The notes: a model not told the origin generated them from the letters alone. Counted from the stretch's first letter, positions 27,022-37,568 are shown. The stretch is DNA of 64,000 nt from Candidatus Sodalis pierantonius str. SOPE (GCF_000517405.1 NZ_CP006568.1:2480001-2544000), one strand, 5' to 3'. Translations and numbers: made by a program.

Positions 27022-27438
27022 TTAGGGCTGCGCGGTGGCTTGGGCGCGAATACCCCGCACCATGGCCTCCAGCCCCTGCGACCGGGACGGCGTCAGGTGC
27101 TGAGTGAGCGCCAGGCTGTCGAAAAAAGGCCGCACGTCGTAGGTAACGATTTCCGCCGGCGTCATGCCCTGATAGAGAATAAACACCATCGCGATGAGGC
27201 CCTTAACAATCGCGGCATCGCTGTCGCCGTACAGCTGGACGTGGCCATTGTCATCAGCCGCCATAACGATCCACACCTGACTTTGGCAGCCGGCGATAAG
27301 ATGATCCGCGGTGCGCATGCCCGCCGGCAGGGGCGGTAAATGGCCGCCCAGCTCGATAATATACAGGTACTTCTCTTCCCAATTGCCGCAGCGGGAAAAA
27401 TTGCGCAGCAATTTATCTTTATCAGGCAGATTCGCCAT
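27022..27438 (-). CDS. sufE: Cysteine desulfuration protein SufE
   Basis: Accepts persulfide sulfur from SufS on Cys51 and passes it to SufB. It is 138 aa, identical in length to E. coli, from the start at 27438 (MANLPDKDKLLRNF). The acceptor Cys51 is in AGCQSQVWIV. The C-terminal LTQHLTPSRSQGLEAM helix is conserved. It is the last gene of sufABCDSE and begins 24 bp after sufS. Confidence 0.97.
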   Translation of the reverse strand: MANLPDKDKLLRNFSRCGNWEEKYLYIIELGGHLPPLPAGMRTADHLIAGCQSQVWIVMAADDNGHVQLYGDSDAAIVKGLIAMVFILYQGMTPAEIVTYDVRPFFDSLALTQHLTPSRSQGLEAMVRGIRAQATAQP

Positions 27439-27462
27439 CGTTACTCGCTCCCTGTTTGGCAA

Positions 27463-28686
27463 TCAGCCCAGCAAACGCTGCACCCGCACGAGACCGGCCA
27501 CCAGCCGGTCAATATCGTCGCGGTCAGTGTACATCGCAAGGGACGCACGGCACATACTGGCCACCCGGAAATACGCCATCAGCGGCATGGCGCAATGGTG
27601 GCCGGTGCGGATGGCGATGCCGTACTGGTCAAGAAAACTGCCAACATCATAGGCATGATGCTGCCCCAAATTAAAAGCGATGACGCCGGTGCGATCGGCG
27701 GGCCCGTACAGCGTCAGGTTCGACACCTGCTGTAGCGCTTCGAGGGTATAGCGCATCAGCTCATGCGCGTAGGCCTGAATATTGTCAAGCCCCACTTGCT
27801 CAACGTAGTCGATGGCGGCGCCCAGCCCCATCATCCCGGCGGTATGGGGCGAACCTGCCTCGAAACGCCAGGGCGCATCATTAAAGGTGGTGCCCTCAGT
27901 CAAGCTGACGGTGCGGATCATGGAGCCACCGCCTTCCCATGGCGGCATGGCGTCCAGCAGCGCTTTTTTAGCGTAGAGGATACCAATGCCCGAGGGGCCG
28001 TAGAGCTTGTGCCCTGAGAACACATAAAAATCGCAGTCCAGCGCCTGCACGTCCACCTTCTGATGCATGATGCCCTGCGCGCCGTCGACCAACACCACCG
28101 CGTCGCTCGCCGCGCGCACCTGGGCGATAAGTTCCGGCAGCGGATTGCGGGTGCCGAGCACATTGGATACCTGGGTGACGGCGAACAGACGGGTACGCTC
28201 GTCAATCAATGCCGGCAGTCGGGCAATGTCGAGGGTACCGTCGGGCAGCAGCGGGAAGTAGCGCAGCAACAGCTGCTTTTCCTCGGCTAGCATTTGCCAG
28301 GGAACAATATTGGTGTGATGTTCCATCTCGGTGATGACAATATTGTCGCCGGGCCGCAGATTGTGCCGTCCCCAGCTGTTGGCCACCAGATTGATGCCCT
28401 CGGTGGTGCCTTTAACGAAAACAATTTCGTCCGCAAGCGCGGCGTTAATAAAGCGCGCCACCTGTTGCCGCACGTTCTCCATGCGGGTCGTGGCTTCACT
28501 GCTTAGTGTATGAATACCGCGGTGTACCGCGGCGTATCCCTGGCGATAGTAGTCGCTTTCACAATCGATGACGGTGTTAGGCTTTTGCGCACTCGCCGCG
28601 CTGTCGAGATAGGTCAGCGGCCGGTCGTTCACCTGCCGCGCCAGAATAGGAAAATCAGACCGGATTCGCGCAATGGGATAGGTCAT
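27463..28686 (-). CDS. sufS: Cysteine desulfurase SufS
   Basis: PLP-dependent class II desulfurase that mobilises sulfur from L-cysteine as a persulfide. It is 407 aa (E. coli 406). The PLP Lys lies in FSGHKLYGPSG, and the catalytic Cys in the C-terminal RTGHHCAMPLM loop. VDGAQGIMHQKVDVQ holds the PLP-binding Asp and His. Its start overlaps the sufD stop by 4 bp, indicating translational coupling. No lesions. Confidence 0.97.
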   Translation of the reverse strand: MTYPIARIRSDFPILARQVNDRPLTYLDSAASAQKPNTVIDCESDYYRQGYAAVHRGIHTLSSEATTRMENVRQQVARFINAALADEIVFVKGTTEGINLVANSWGRHNLRPGDNIVITEMEHHTNIVPWQMLAEEKQLLLRYFPLLPDGTLDIARLPALIDERTRLFAVTQVSNVLGTRNPLPELIAQVRAASDAVVLVDGAQGIMHQKVDVQALDCDFYVFSGHKLYGPSGIGILYAKKALLDAMPPWEGGGSMIRTVSLTEGTTFNDAPWRFEAGSPHTAGMMGLGAAIDYVEQVGLDNIQAYAHELMRYTLEALQQVSNLTLYGPADRTGVIAFNLGQHHAYDVGSFLDQYGIAIRTGHHCAMPLMAYFRVASMCRASLAMYTDRDDIDRLVAGLVRVQRLLG

Positions 28687-29969
28687 GCCGCCACCCCCTG
28701 TAAAGCATCGGCGATACGCGCCAGCACCGTGTCGCGCACCCCATCGTGGCCAATCGCTTCCGTCACTTCCGCGACGAAAGCATAAATTATCATCTGCTGG
28801 GCGTCCTCATGAGTGATACCGCGCGAACGCAGATAGAACATCTGCTCCTGGTCGATCCGGCCGACGGTGGCGCCATGGCTGCATTTCACATCATCGGCGT
28901 AAATTTCCAGCTGAGGCTTGGTATCCACCTCGGCCAGACGGTCGAGCAACAGGTTGTTATTGGTCATCTGACCATCGGTCTTGAGAGCATGTTTCGCCAC
29001 CTTAATCAGGCCGTTGAAGACGCCTTTACCGCTGTCGCGGGCGATCACCTTATGCAACTGGCGGCTCAGGCAATAGCCTTTATTGTGTTCAAGGTAGGTG
29101 CGGGTATCGCTGACATCCTGCCCCGACGGCAGCAGCAAACTGTTGATCACCAAATCGGACCCTTCGCCATTCAGCTGCGCGCTGGTCTGATGCCGGGTCA
29201 AGCCGGCGCCGAGAATAAACGTACTGCTGCGCACCACCGCATCGCGGCCCACGCTGATATCGTTATGGCCGAAGTGGTAGCTGGCGCGGCTTTCAAAGGC
29301 CAGTTTGATATGGCTCAGGTGCGCGTTGTCGCCGACCACCATTGAGGTGCGCGCGCCACTGAAATGCCTTTGGGCGTTCATGCTGACGAAATGTTCAATC
29401 ACCTGACCCTGCGCGCCGGCCCCGATATCGAGATGGTGGCGGTAGTGCAGCGTATTCAGCGTTTCCTGATCCTCGTTGCCTTGGCTGATGTGCAGCAAAT
29501 AAAACGGGCGCGCCGCCGCCTTGCCCGCCGGCAGGCGAATGCGGGTGGTTTCCTGGCTCAGACTTTCGGTCAGATGCAAGAACACCTCCGGCTGGATCGG
29601 CGCGGGCAGCGACCGCCTGGCGGCGCCCTGCTCCACCTCGACATGCCATAGGCCGGTGTCGCTGTCGCTCAGCGCCGGGGCGAAACGGCCATCGACAAAC
29701 ACCAGACGGCAGGCGTCCAGGCCCAGGCTCAGCGCATCACGGTCAGCGGCGGAAACCGCGCGGGCGGCGGCGGGAGCAAAACGATGCGCCAACAGCCCGT
29801 CGAGCGGGGTGTATTTCCAATGTTCGTGTTGGCGGGTGGGTAGCCCCAGGCGTTCAACGTCCTGCCAATGGGCATAGGCCTCGGCGGAGCGCGCCGCGCT
29901 CTGGCCGGCAAACAATTGGTGCCACTGTGTCAGCGCACGGGCATTACTGTTGTTCGGTAAGCCAGCCAT
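28683..29969 (-). CDS. sufD: Fe-S scaffold subunit SufD
   Basis: Partner of SufB in the SufBC2D scaffold, needed for iron entry. It is 428 aa (E. coli 423) from the start at 29969 (MAGLPNNSNAR). The conserved C-terminal beta-helix motifs KTDGQMTNNNLLL and DDVKCSHGATVGRID (with the functional His) are intact. It overlaps the end of sufC by 26 bp, a compact arrangement also known in E. coli. Confidence 0.96.
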   Translation of the reverse strand: MAGLPNNSNARALTQWHQLFAGQSAARSAEAYAHWQDVERLGLPTRQHEHWKYTPLDGLLAHRFAPAAARAVSAADRDALSLGLDACRLVFVDGRFAPALSDSDTGLWHVEVEQGAARRSLPAPIQPEVFLHLTESLSQETTRIRLPAGKAAARPFYLLHISQGNEDQETLNTLHYRHHLDIGAGAQGQVIEHFVSMNAQRHFSGARTSMVVGDNAHLSHIKLAFESRASYHFGHNDISVGRDAVVRSSTFILGAGLTRHQTSAQLNGEGSDLVINSLLLPSGQDVSDTRTYLEHNKGYCLSRQLHKVIARDSGKGVFNGLIKVAKHALKTDGQMTNNNLLLDRLAEVDTKPQLEIYADDVKCSHGATVGRIDQEQMFYLRSRGITHEDAQQMIIYAFVAEVTEAIGHDGVRDTVLARIADALQGVAA

Positions 29970-30690
29970 AGCCTTGCTCCTCAAGCTGTTTCACCAGGGA
30001 AAAATCACCGGATTTTACAATGCGGCCCTGATACAGCACATGAACGTGGTCGGGTTGGATGTAGTCCAGAATACGCTGATAATGCGTGACGATAATAAAG
30101 GAACGTTTGCCGTCGCGCAGGGTATTGACGCCGTGGGCGACAATTTTCAGCGCATCAATATCCAGACCGGAGTCGGTTTCGTCCAGGATGCACAAATCCG
30201 GCTCCAGGGCCGCCATTTGCAAGATATCGTTACGTTTTTTCTCACCGCCGGAGAAGCCCACGTTAACCGACCGGGTCAGCAGGTCGGCCGGCATTTTCAG
30301 CAGTTCAATCTTGGCTTCGATGAAATCGGCGAAATCAAAGCGGTCCAGCGGCGGCTGCTCGCGGTATTTACGCACGGCATTCACCGCCGTTTGCAGGAAA
30401 AACTGGTTGCTGACCCCCGGGATTTCCACCGGGTATTGAAACGCCATGAACACGCCTTCCCCTGCGCGCTCTTCCAGCTCCAGCGCCAGCAAATCGCGGC
30501 CTTTGAACAAGACCTCCCCGGTGGTGACGTCATAGTCTTCGCGCCCGGCAAGCGTCGCTGACAGGGTACTTTTCCCAGAGCCGTTCGGGCCCATGATGGC
30601 ATGAACCTCACCGGGTTTTACTTCCAGGCTCAGTCCCTTGAGAATGGCGTTGTCTTCCACGCTGACGTTCAAATCTTTAATCGATAACAT
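29944..30690 (-). CDS. sufC: Fe-S assembly ATPase SufC
   Basis: Cytosolic ABC-type ATPase that drives conformational change of the SufB-SufD pair. It is 248 aa. Walker A is GPNGSGKST at residues 34-42. The ABC signature is FSGGEKKR, and Walker B is LCILDETDSGLD. An H-loop His is in IIVTHYQRIL. The central gene of the suf operon; no lesions. Confidence 0.97.
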   Translation of the reverse strand: MLSIKDLNVSVEDNAILKGLSLEVKPGEVHAIMGPNGSGKSTLSATLAGREDYDVTTGEVLFKGRDLLALELEERAGEGVFMAFQYPVEIPGVSNQFFLQTAVNAVRKYREQPPLDRFDFADFIEAKIELLKMPADLLTRSVNVGFSGGEKKRNDILQMAALEPDLCILDETDSGLDIDALKIVAHGVNTLRDGKRSFIIVTHYQRILDYIQPDHVHVLYQGRIVKSGDFSLVKQLEEQGYGWLTEQQ

Positions 30691-30752
30691 GTTTCATTTT
30701 TCCTTTACCCGGCCTGTTGCGACGTTCGGGCAGCAAACGCGGTAGCGCAGCC

Positions 30753-32258
30753 TCAGCCCACGCTGTGTTCGAGGCTGATAGCCAGTAATTTTTGTGCTTC
30801 CACGGCAAACTCCAGCGGCAGTTCGGAGAACACGTCTTTGCAAAAGCCATTAACGATCATCGAAATCGCATCATCTTCGCTGATGCCGCGCTGGCGGCAG
30901 TAAAACAGCTGATCCTCGCCGATACGCGACGTGGTGGCCTCGTGCTCCAACTGGGCGGTGTTGTTGCGCGCCTCCACATAAGGGAACGTGTGGGCGCCAC
31001 ATTCGCTGCCGATGAGCATGGAGTCACACTGGGTGAAGTTACGCGCGTTGGTGGCGGTCGGCATGATCTTCACCAGCCCGCGATAGGTGTTTTCACTCTG
31101 ACCGGCCGAAATCCCCTTTGAGATAATCGTGGAGCGGGTATTCTTGCCGATGTGGATCATCTTGGTGCCGGTATCCGCCTGCTGGCGCCCGTTGGTCAGC
31201 GCCACCGAAAAGAATTCCCCCACCGAATTGTCGCCGCGCAGAATCACGCTCGGGTACTTCCAGGTAATGGCCGAGCCGGTTTCGGATTGCGTCCAGGACA
31301 TTTTGGCATTTTCGTCCGCGCACAGCGCGCGCTTGGTGACGAAGTTGAGAATCCCGCCCTCGGCCTCGCTGCCGGCAAACCAGTTTTGCACCGTGGAATA
31401 CTTCACTTCCGCATCTTTTAGCACGATAACTTCCACCACGGCCGCATGCAGCTGGTAGCTGTCGCGCACCGGCGCCGAGCAGCCTTCGATGTAGCTGACA
31501 TAGCTGCCTTCATCGGCGATAAGAATGGTACGTTCAAACTGACCGGTTTTGGCGGCGTTAATGCGGAAATAGGTCGACAGCTCCATCGGACAGCGCACGC
31601 CTTTCGGCACATAAACGAAGGTGCCGTCGGAGGCGACCGCCGAGTTGAGCGCGGCGAAGAAGTTGTCGTTGGCCGGCACCACGCTGCCCAGATATTGGCG
31701 CACCAGTTCCGGGTGTTCATGAATCGCTTCGCCAAAGGAGCAGAAAATAATGCCCTGCTCCGCCAGCTTATGGCGATAAGTGGTGGAAACCGACACCGAA
31801 TCGAAAATAGCATCCACCGCGACCTCGCTGCCTTCGCGCACCGGCACGCCCAGCTGGTTGAACGCCTGTTCCACTTCATCGGTCAGATAGTTCTTCGCCC
31901 CTTCCGCCCCGGATTGCTGCGTGGCGCCGGGCTGCGACCCGCAGGTATCGTCGCAGGCGCCGCAGGACGGCGCGGAATAATAGCTGTAATCGTTATAGTC
32001 AAGCGGCTTGTAGTAGGCTTTCAGCCAGTGCGGCTCGTCCATTTCCAGCCAGGCGCGATAGGCATTAAGACGAAACTCCAGCATCCACTCCGGTTCATCG
32101 CGTTTCGCCGAGATGGCGCGCACCACGTCTTCGCTGATGCCGTGCGCCAGTTCTTCGGTTGCCAGTTGGGTAAAGAAGCCTTCTTTATATCGCTCGCTTT
32201 TCACCCAGGGTTGAGTCGCGTCAATCGCCTCAGGGGTGTCAGTATTGCTTCGTGCCAT
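30753..32258 (-). CDS. sufB: Fe-S scaffold subunit SufB
   Basis: Scaffold on which the cluster is built. It is 501 aa (E. coli 495). Key residues are visible: the Cys of YIEGCSAPVRD (C254 in E. coli numbering), the Cys of NFTQCDSML (C405), and the His-Glu of LEHEATTSR. An N-terminal Cys cluster APSCGACDDTCGS is also kept. It is separated from sufC by 62 bp and from sufA by 13 bp. Confidence 0.97.
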   Translation of the reverse strand: MARSNTDTPEAIDATQPWVKSERYKEGFFTQLATEELAHGISEDVVRAISAKRDEPEWMLEFRLNAYRAWLEMDEPHWLKAYYKPLDYNDYSYYSAPSCGACDDTCGSQPGATQQSGAEGAKNYLTDEVEQAFNQLGVPVREGSEVAVDAIFDSVSVSTTYRHKLAEQGIIFCSFGEAIHEHPELVRQYLGSVVPANDNFFAALNSAVASDGTFVYVPKGVRCPMELSTYFRINAAKTGQFERTILIADEGSYVSYIEGCSAPVRDSYQLHAAVVEVIVLKDAEVKYSTVQNWFAGSEAEGGILNFVTKRALCADENAKMSWTQSETGSAITWKYPSVILRGDNSVGEFFSVALTNGRQQADTGTKMIHIGKNTRSTIISKGISAGQSENTYRGLVKIMPTATNARNFTQCDSMLIGSECGAHTFPYVEARNNTAQLEHEATTSRIGEDQLFYCRQRGISEDDAISMIVNGFCKDVFSELPLEFAVEAQKLLAISLEHSVG

Positions 32259-32271
32259 AATGATTCATCGC

Positions 32272-32646
32272 TCACAGGCCAAAACTTTCGCCGCACCCGC
32301 AGACGTGCTGAGCTTTGGGATTGTTAAATTTAAACACGTGGTTCAGGCCTTCCTGAACGTAGTCCAGTTCCGTGCCGTCGATGAAAGGCATCGCTTTCAG
32401 CGGCACATATAATCTGGCGCCGTCATGCTCGTAAACCCGGTCGCTGTCCTCAGACTGCGTGGCCTTTTCCACCACATAGCCGAAGCCCGCGCAGCCGGAC
32501 TGTTTCACGCTTAGCCGCAACCCCAGCATGGCGGGGTCGTTTTCCACCAGGCGCCGGATCTGATGGGCGGCGGAATCGGTTATCGTCAGGCCGCGCCAGA
32601 TATTCTCCTCAAGGGAGAACGTCTCAACCTTATTGTCTACTTGCAT
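32272..32646 (-). CDS. sufA: A-type Fe-S carrier SufA
   Basis: Carrier that passes clusters from SufBCD to apoproteins. It is 124 aa with the three ligand cysteines: QSGCAGFGY and the C-terminal CGCGESFG. First gene of the operon, with about 590 bp of upstream intergenic DNA. In E. coli the promoter answers to OxyR, IscR and Fur. Confidence 0.97.
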   Translation of the reverse strand: MQVDNKVETFSLEENIWRGLTITDSAAHQIRRLVENDPAMLGLRLSVKQSGCAGFGYVVEKATQSEDSDRVYEHDGARLYVPLKAMPFIDGTELDYVQEGLNHVFKFNNPKAQHVCGCGESFGL

Positions 32647-33012
32647 CAGGTTTACCTCATGACGTTACAAGGTGATACTCGGAAAACCCGCCTATGTTAA
32701 AGAGTTGTATTTTCTCTCCAACCTTGACCTTTATAGGGGAATAGGCCGTTTTTACAGGAAAGGGATGCAACTACCGCCGGCAAATGCCGTTTTCATCCGC
32801 TAATACCCTGATTTTCCGTATGTATGAAAAGAAAGGACCGTTTTTTTAATACTAAAACTTTCTGCCCCGTGACTAAAGCGAATATTCATAGAAATAAACT
32901 ATTTTTATGACAGGCGAAAAAATAATTCGTCATTTTCGCTCAGCAAATAGCCAATGGGGAAATAACCCTAAAATGTGACGGAAATAAGCGCAGCGGCGTG
33001 TTGTCTTTATTT
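32647..33012 (-). other. suf upstream regulatory region
   Basis: About 365 bp before sufA with no coding signal. On the minus strand it is AT-rich and should contain the suf promoter and its OxyR, IHF and IscR sites. I cannot assign these individually by eye; the Fur-type site is listed separately. Confidence 0.5.
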
Positions 33013-33031
33013 GATAATAATTATCATTAAC
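33013..33031. promoter_or_regulatory. Fur box between suf and the MFS gene
   Basis: The 19-mer GATAATAATTATCATTAAC matches the Fur consensus GATAATGATAATCATTATC at 16 of 19 positions. It lies 366 bp before sufA and about 207 bp before the divergent MFS gene. A weaker, imperfectly palindromic relative (GATAACAATTATATCAC) follows at 33103-33119, closer to the MFS gene. Confidence 0.75.
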
Positions 33032-33238
33032 GTAACTGGTCGTCGATGACGCCCTATTAATTACCGCACCCTGTGTCGCGTTTTCTCTGAGTCTCGCGTA
33101 TTGATAACAATTATATCACAAAAGCGTCGCCGACTGCAGGCTCTTCTGTGCCTCGCCGGCGCGGAGACATTTTTGTTTCCCCTGACGCGGGCGATAGCGC
33201 TATGCTGTAGCCCTGGCTTTTTCCCGCTGGATCCTGCT

Positions 33239-34215
33239 ATGCCCACGTCCGACCGCCCCGCCGCGTCCCTGACGGCACCGGAGTTGAATAAGCGCATTAT
33301 CCCCATCGTTTTTTTCACTTTTATATGCTATTTGACCATTGGCATCCCGCTGGCCATTTTGCCGGGGTTCACCCACACAACCCTGGGGTTCAGTCCGCTG
33401 ATAGCCGGTATCGCCATCAGCGTGCAGTATTTCAGCACGCTGGCCAGCCGCCCCTATGCCGGCCACTGCGCCGACCTGCTGGGGGCGAATTGTTCTTATT
33501 GGCCTGCTGTGCTGCGCCCTGAGCGGCGCCTGCTATCTGTTGGCCCGCGCCACCAGCGTCGATCCGGCGCTAAGCCTCGGCTGTCTTTTTGCCGGCCGGC
33601 TGCTGCTGGGCGTGGGCGAAAGCTTCGCCAGCACCGGGTCCATGCTGTGGGGGATTGGCGCGGTGGGCCAGCGACATACCGGCCGGGTTATCTCCTGGAA
33701 CAGCGTGGCCACCTACAGCGCCATCGCCATTGGCGCACCGCTGGGCGTGTTTCTCAATAGCCTCGGCGGCCTGGCGCTGGCGGGCGGTTTTATCCTGCTG
33801 GCCGGCGTCTGCGCCTGGGGGGGGGGGGCGCGTTGCGCCGCCCCGCGGTGAGCGTGAGCACCGGCAAGCGCATTCCATTTACCGCCGTGGTGGGCAAAGT
33901 CTGGCTGTTTGGCCTGGTGCTGGGGCTTGGCACGCTCGGATTTGGCGTCATCGTCAGCTTCATCACCCTTTACTACGCGGACCGCGGCTGGCAGGGCGCC
34001 GCCTTCGCCCTGACGCTGATGAGCTGCGCCTTTGTCGGCGTACGGCTGGTGTTAGGCAATGTCATTAGCCGTTTCGGCGGTCGTCGGGTGGCGCTACTGT
34101 CCTTCGTGGTTGAAACCGCGGGGCTGGTGCTGCTGTGGGCGGCGCCGGCTTTTCGCTGGTGTTTCCAGCCCTGTGGGGTAGAAGCAATGAAACAGGTGCC
34201 GGCACAGAACCAGGG
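33239..34215 (+). pseudogene. Decayed MFS transporter (YhhS/YfcJ-like), 3' end lost
   Basis: Start at 33239 (MPTSDRPAASLTAPELNKRI). Membrane helices and motifs of the YhhS/YfcJ MFS group follow (CYLTIGIPLAILPG, then GVGESFASTGSMLWGIGAVGQ, and GVIVSFITLYYADRGW). The reading needs frame changes near 33485, at a run of twelve G (33817-33828), and near 34174. After AMKQVPAQNQGTA the gene stops and is fused to the menI fragment. It is not at this position in E. coli, so it was inserted between sufA and menI. The nearby Fur box suggests an iron-linked role such as siderophore export; this is inference. Confidence 0.85.
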
Positions 34216-34383
34216 CACCGCCGTGGAGTATGCCGAACGGCTGGCGAGTGCGTTCATCCACCGGCATGACCGCCTCCAGCTCGTCCTCCTCCAGCCGGGT
34301 GTAGCGAATGCCCAGATAGCCTATCATGCACCCTGCGCCACCTGGTTGAGTCTTTCCAGCGACGGCGTACACGTCCAAATCAT
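34205..34383 (-). pseudogene. menI: 5' fragment of menI (ydiI thioesterase)
   Basis: MenI hydrolyses DHNA-CoA in menaquinone synthesis. Start at 34383 (MIWTCTPSLERLNQVAQG); TGA and TAG codons follow at once in that frame. The next frame reads GYLGIRYTRLEEDELEAVMP, then RTRQPFGILHGGA, which matches the hotdog-fold N-terminus. The rest, including the distal active site, is deleted and replaced by the end of the MFS gene. The start overlaps the ydiJ stop as ATGA. Confidence 0.88.
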
Positions 34384-37294
34384 GCGATAATCTCCAAAAG
34401 CGCCTGCAGCGGATGGCGGATACCTTCACCCTGGATACGCTTAACCTGGCTGCGGCAGGAATAACCGGTCGCCAGACAGCGGCCACGCGGCAGCTGTGCA
34501 AGTTGCTGTTGCCATGACAGCGCATAAATACCCCGCGAATGGGCGTAATTCGCGCTCTCGTGTCCATAGGTGCCCGCCATGCCGCAGCAGCCAACGCTGA
34601 CCGGCTCCAGTCGGGCGCCGTAACGGGCGAAAATATCGCGCCATTGCCGGGCGCTTGCCGGCAGCTACGTGGCCTCGGTGCAGTGGCCGAACAGATACCA
34701 TGGCGCCTGCGCCGGATCGCCCCCCACCATCGGCAGCTCCAGCCGCGCGATGCGGTTGAGAAAATCGGCGGTGCGTTGGGCGGTCCGCGCGAAACGGCGC
34801 AAAAAACCTTTGATATGCTGCGCTTTCCCGTTGGGGGAAAACGGCAACAATACCGGTATGCGGCCCAGTTTAACCACCAGGCGGACAAAATCCGCCACCA
34901 CGCGCGCGTCATAATAGCTGGTAAACGGATCCTGAACGATAAGCACGTGCGCCTGGCGCTGGTCAACGCTCATGCGCTCCAACTGCTCAAGCGTCGGGGC
35001 CGCGGCGAGCACGTCCGCCACCTGACGGCGCAACGAGGGCTGTGCGACAGCAGCGGCACATCCACCATCCCCACGGCCCGTTCGCCAAGGGTGCGCAGCA
35101 ACGGCCAGCGCAGAAAGAAATTGAACGTCGCCGGCGCCCGGGCCATGACCGGGGCGTACCCCTCCACGCCGGCCACCAGGTAATCACGCACCGGGCGCAG
35201 ATACCGGCTATGGTAAAGCTGCAGGAAGCGGGCGCGAAAGCCCGGCGCATCGATTTTAATGGGACCCTGGCTTGAGCACGCTTTATAGGCCAGGCAGCCG
35301 GACATTGCCGTTTTCACCTCGTGGGAAAAATCGTACTCGCCGCGCCCGCCAGCTGTTGCCCACCCGCGCAGCGTGGCGATACCGCGCGGCAATGCCTGCT
35401 CCAACTGGAGCGGATCAACGCCCTGCTGCGCCAGCCGCCGCAGCCATTCGCGCACCAGCGTCGCCCGCCCCTTCGGCGAATGGATGCGGTTGGCGGTGAT
35501 TTTCATCGAAGGACACATGGGGCTCAGGGTGTCGAAGTTAAAGCATAACCCGTTGCCGTTGCACTCCATTGCACCGCGCCAGGCGCCGCGCACCGCCACC
35601 GGGATCTGCCGATCGAAGGTGCCGCGTTTGACGGCGTCCACCGTCAGCATCGGCGCATCGGTTGCCAGCGGCAGGCAGATTTTACCGGGATTCAGCCGGT
35701 TGTCGGGATCGAACGCCGTTTTAATGTGGCGCAGCTCACGGTAGAGCTCATCGCCAAAAAACGCCGGGCTGTACTCGGCGCGAAATCCCTTGCCGTGCTC
35801 CCCCCAAAGCAGGCCGCCATATTTGGCGGTCAGCGCCACAATGCGATCGGAAAGCTGTTTCATGAGCACTTCTTGTGTCGGATCGCACATATCCAGCGCC
35901 GGACGCACATGCAGCACGTCGGCGTCCACATGGCCGGACATGCCGTAACTGAGCTGATGGCTATCGAACAATGCCCGGAATTCAGCGATATAATCCGCCA
36001 GATGTCGGGGCGGTACGCAGGTATCTTCGGCAAACGGGATAGGTTTTGCGGCACCTTTGCTATTGCCGAGCAACCCCACCGCTTTCTTGCGCATGGCGTA
36101 GATACGCTCGATTTCCACGGGCTGGCCGCACAGCTGGTAACCTATCACGCCGGCCTCGCCGGCGGCCATGAGACTATCCAGCCCTGCGCACAGCGTCGTC
36201 AGTTGCCCGTCTATCAGAGCGCGATCGTCACCGGCGCACTCGACGATATTGAGCCCCTGCATCGTGTGGCCAGGCACATCCTCGATGAGCTCGCGCACCG
36301 AGTCCCAGACAATATCCTCCCGGGCCAGATTAAGCACCTTGGAATCGACGGTTTCCACCGACAGCGCGTGCGCTTCCAGCATAAACGGGGCGTTGCGCTG
36401 CGCGGAATCGAAAGAATCGTATTTGACGTTCACCAAGCGGCGCACCTACGGCAGGGGCGTGATATCAAGCGTCGCCTCGGTGATGAACGCCAACGTGCCC
36501 TCGGAGCCGGTAAGGATACGCGTGAGATCAAAAGTTTGTAAATCGTCGCTGAACACATGGCGTAAATCGTAGCCGGTCAAAAAGCGGTTAAGATCCGGAA
36601 ACTTTTCGACGATCAGGCCACGCTTTTGCCGGCAGCGCTCGAACACCGTGCGATAAATGTCGCCGAGGCGGCCGGGCTCGGCCGCCAGCGCCTGCGCCGC
36701 CGCGGACGGCATCGCGCGGGTATCGAGTTGTTCACCGCCCAACAACACCGCCCGCAGCCCCAGCACATGATCAGAGGTTTTGCCGTACACCAGCGATCCC
36801 TGTCCCGAGGCGTCGGTGTTGATCATCCCGCCGAGGGTGGCGCGGTTGCTGGTGGACAGTTCGGGCGAGAAGAAATAATCCAGCGGCTTAAGATAGTGAT
36901 TCAACTGATCCTTCACTACCCCTGCTTCTACCCGCACCCAGCCTTGCTCGACGTTGACCTCCAAAATGCGGTTCATGTAGCGCGACATATCCACGATAAC
37001 GCCGAGGTTGAGGGATTACCCGTTAGTCCCGGTGCCGCCGCCGCGCGGGGTAAACGTGAGACCGCGGTAGGCCGGCCATTTCGCCAGTCGGCCAATCAGC
37101 GCCACATCCTCGGTCGAGCGGGGAAAAATCACCGCATCGGGCAACAGCTGATAGATGCTGTTATCGGTAGCCATGGCCAGGCGGTCGGCATAAGCGGTCG
37201 CGCTATCGCCGGTGAATCCTTGGCGCGTTAACTGGGCGAGAAATTCGGTCACCACCGGGTCGACGCCCGGGGCCTGGGAAATCTTTGGAAGCAT
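34380..37294 (-). pseudogene. ydiJ: Decayed FAD/Fe-S oxidoreductase ydiJ
   Basis: YdiJ is a large (about 1018 aa) flavin and iron-sulfur D-2-hydroxyacid dehydrogenase. From 37294 (MLPKISQAPG) there are three nonsense codons: TAA at 37016-37018 (after GGGTGTNG), TAG at 36446-36448 (after ITPLP) and TAG at 34665-34667 (after HCTEAT). There is one frameshift near 35038-35046. FAD-binding text (RATLGGMINTDASG), Fe-S Cys motifs (MSGCLAYKACSSQGP) and the terminal CCGMAG...ATGYSCRSQ region remain readable. The terminal TGA overlaps the menI ATG. Confidence 0.93.
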
Positions 37295-37568
37295 GGACGA
37301 TAAACCTATTGTGTTAAAGCCTCATCAGGGCGATGACGACCCCGCCGGCTGCTGCCGAACCTGACTGTTTTATCATATTTTTTTGTCCATGCCCTACCGA
37401 CAATAAAAATTCCCTCGCCCAGGCATGACCCGCGGCGTTACGCGGTGAAAGTTTTCATCCGCCTCTGTCAAAAAATGCCGATATACCTCATCATTATGCT
37501 ACTAGTCCAGATTCGGCCCGCTTCCGGCCGCTTGCAACCCGTCGCTCGTATGAGGAGAAAGGTGTTTC

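Noticed and set aside
35726..36541. 271-codon plus-strand frame
   Set aside because: Antisense of the ydiJ pseudogene, whose conserved motifs lie on the minus strand.
37445..37475. PurR operator before ydiK
   Set aside because: GTGAAAGTTTTCAT resembles half of a PUR box but lacks the central CG step in register; too weak to list.
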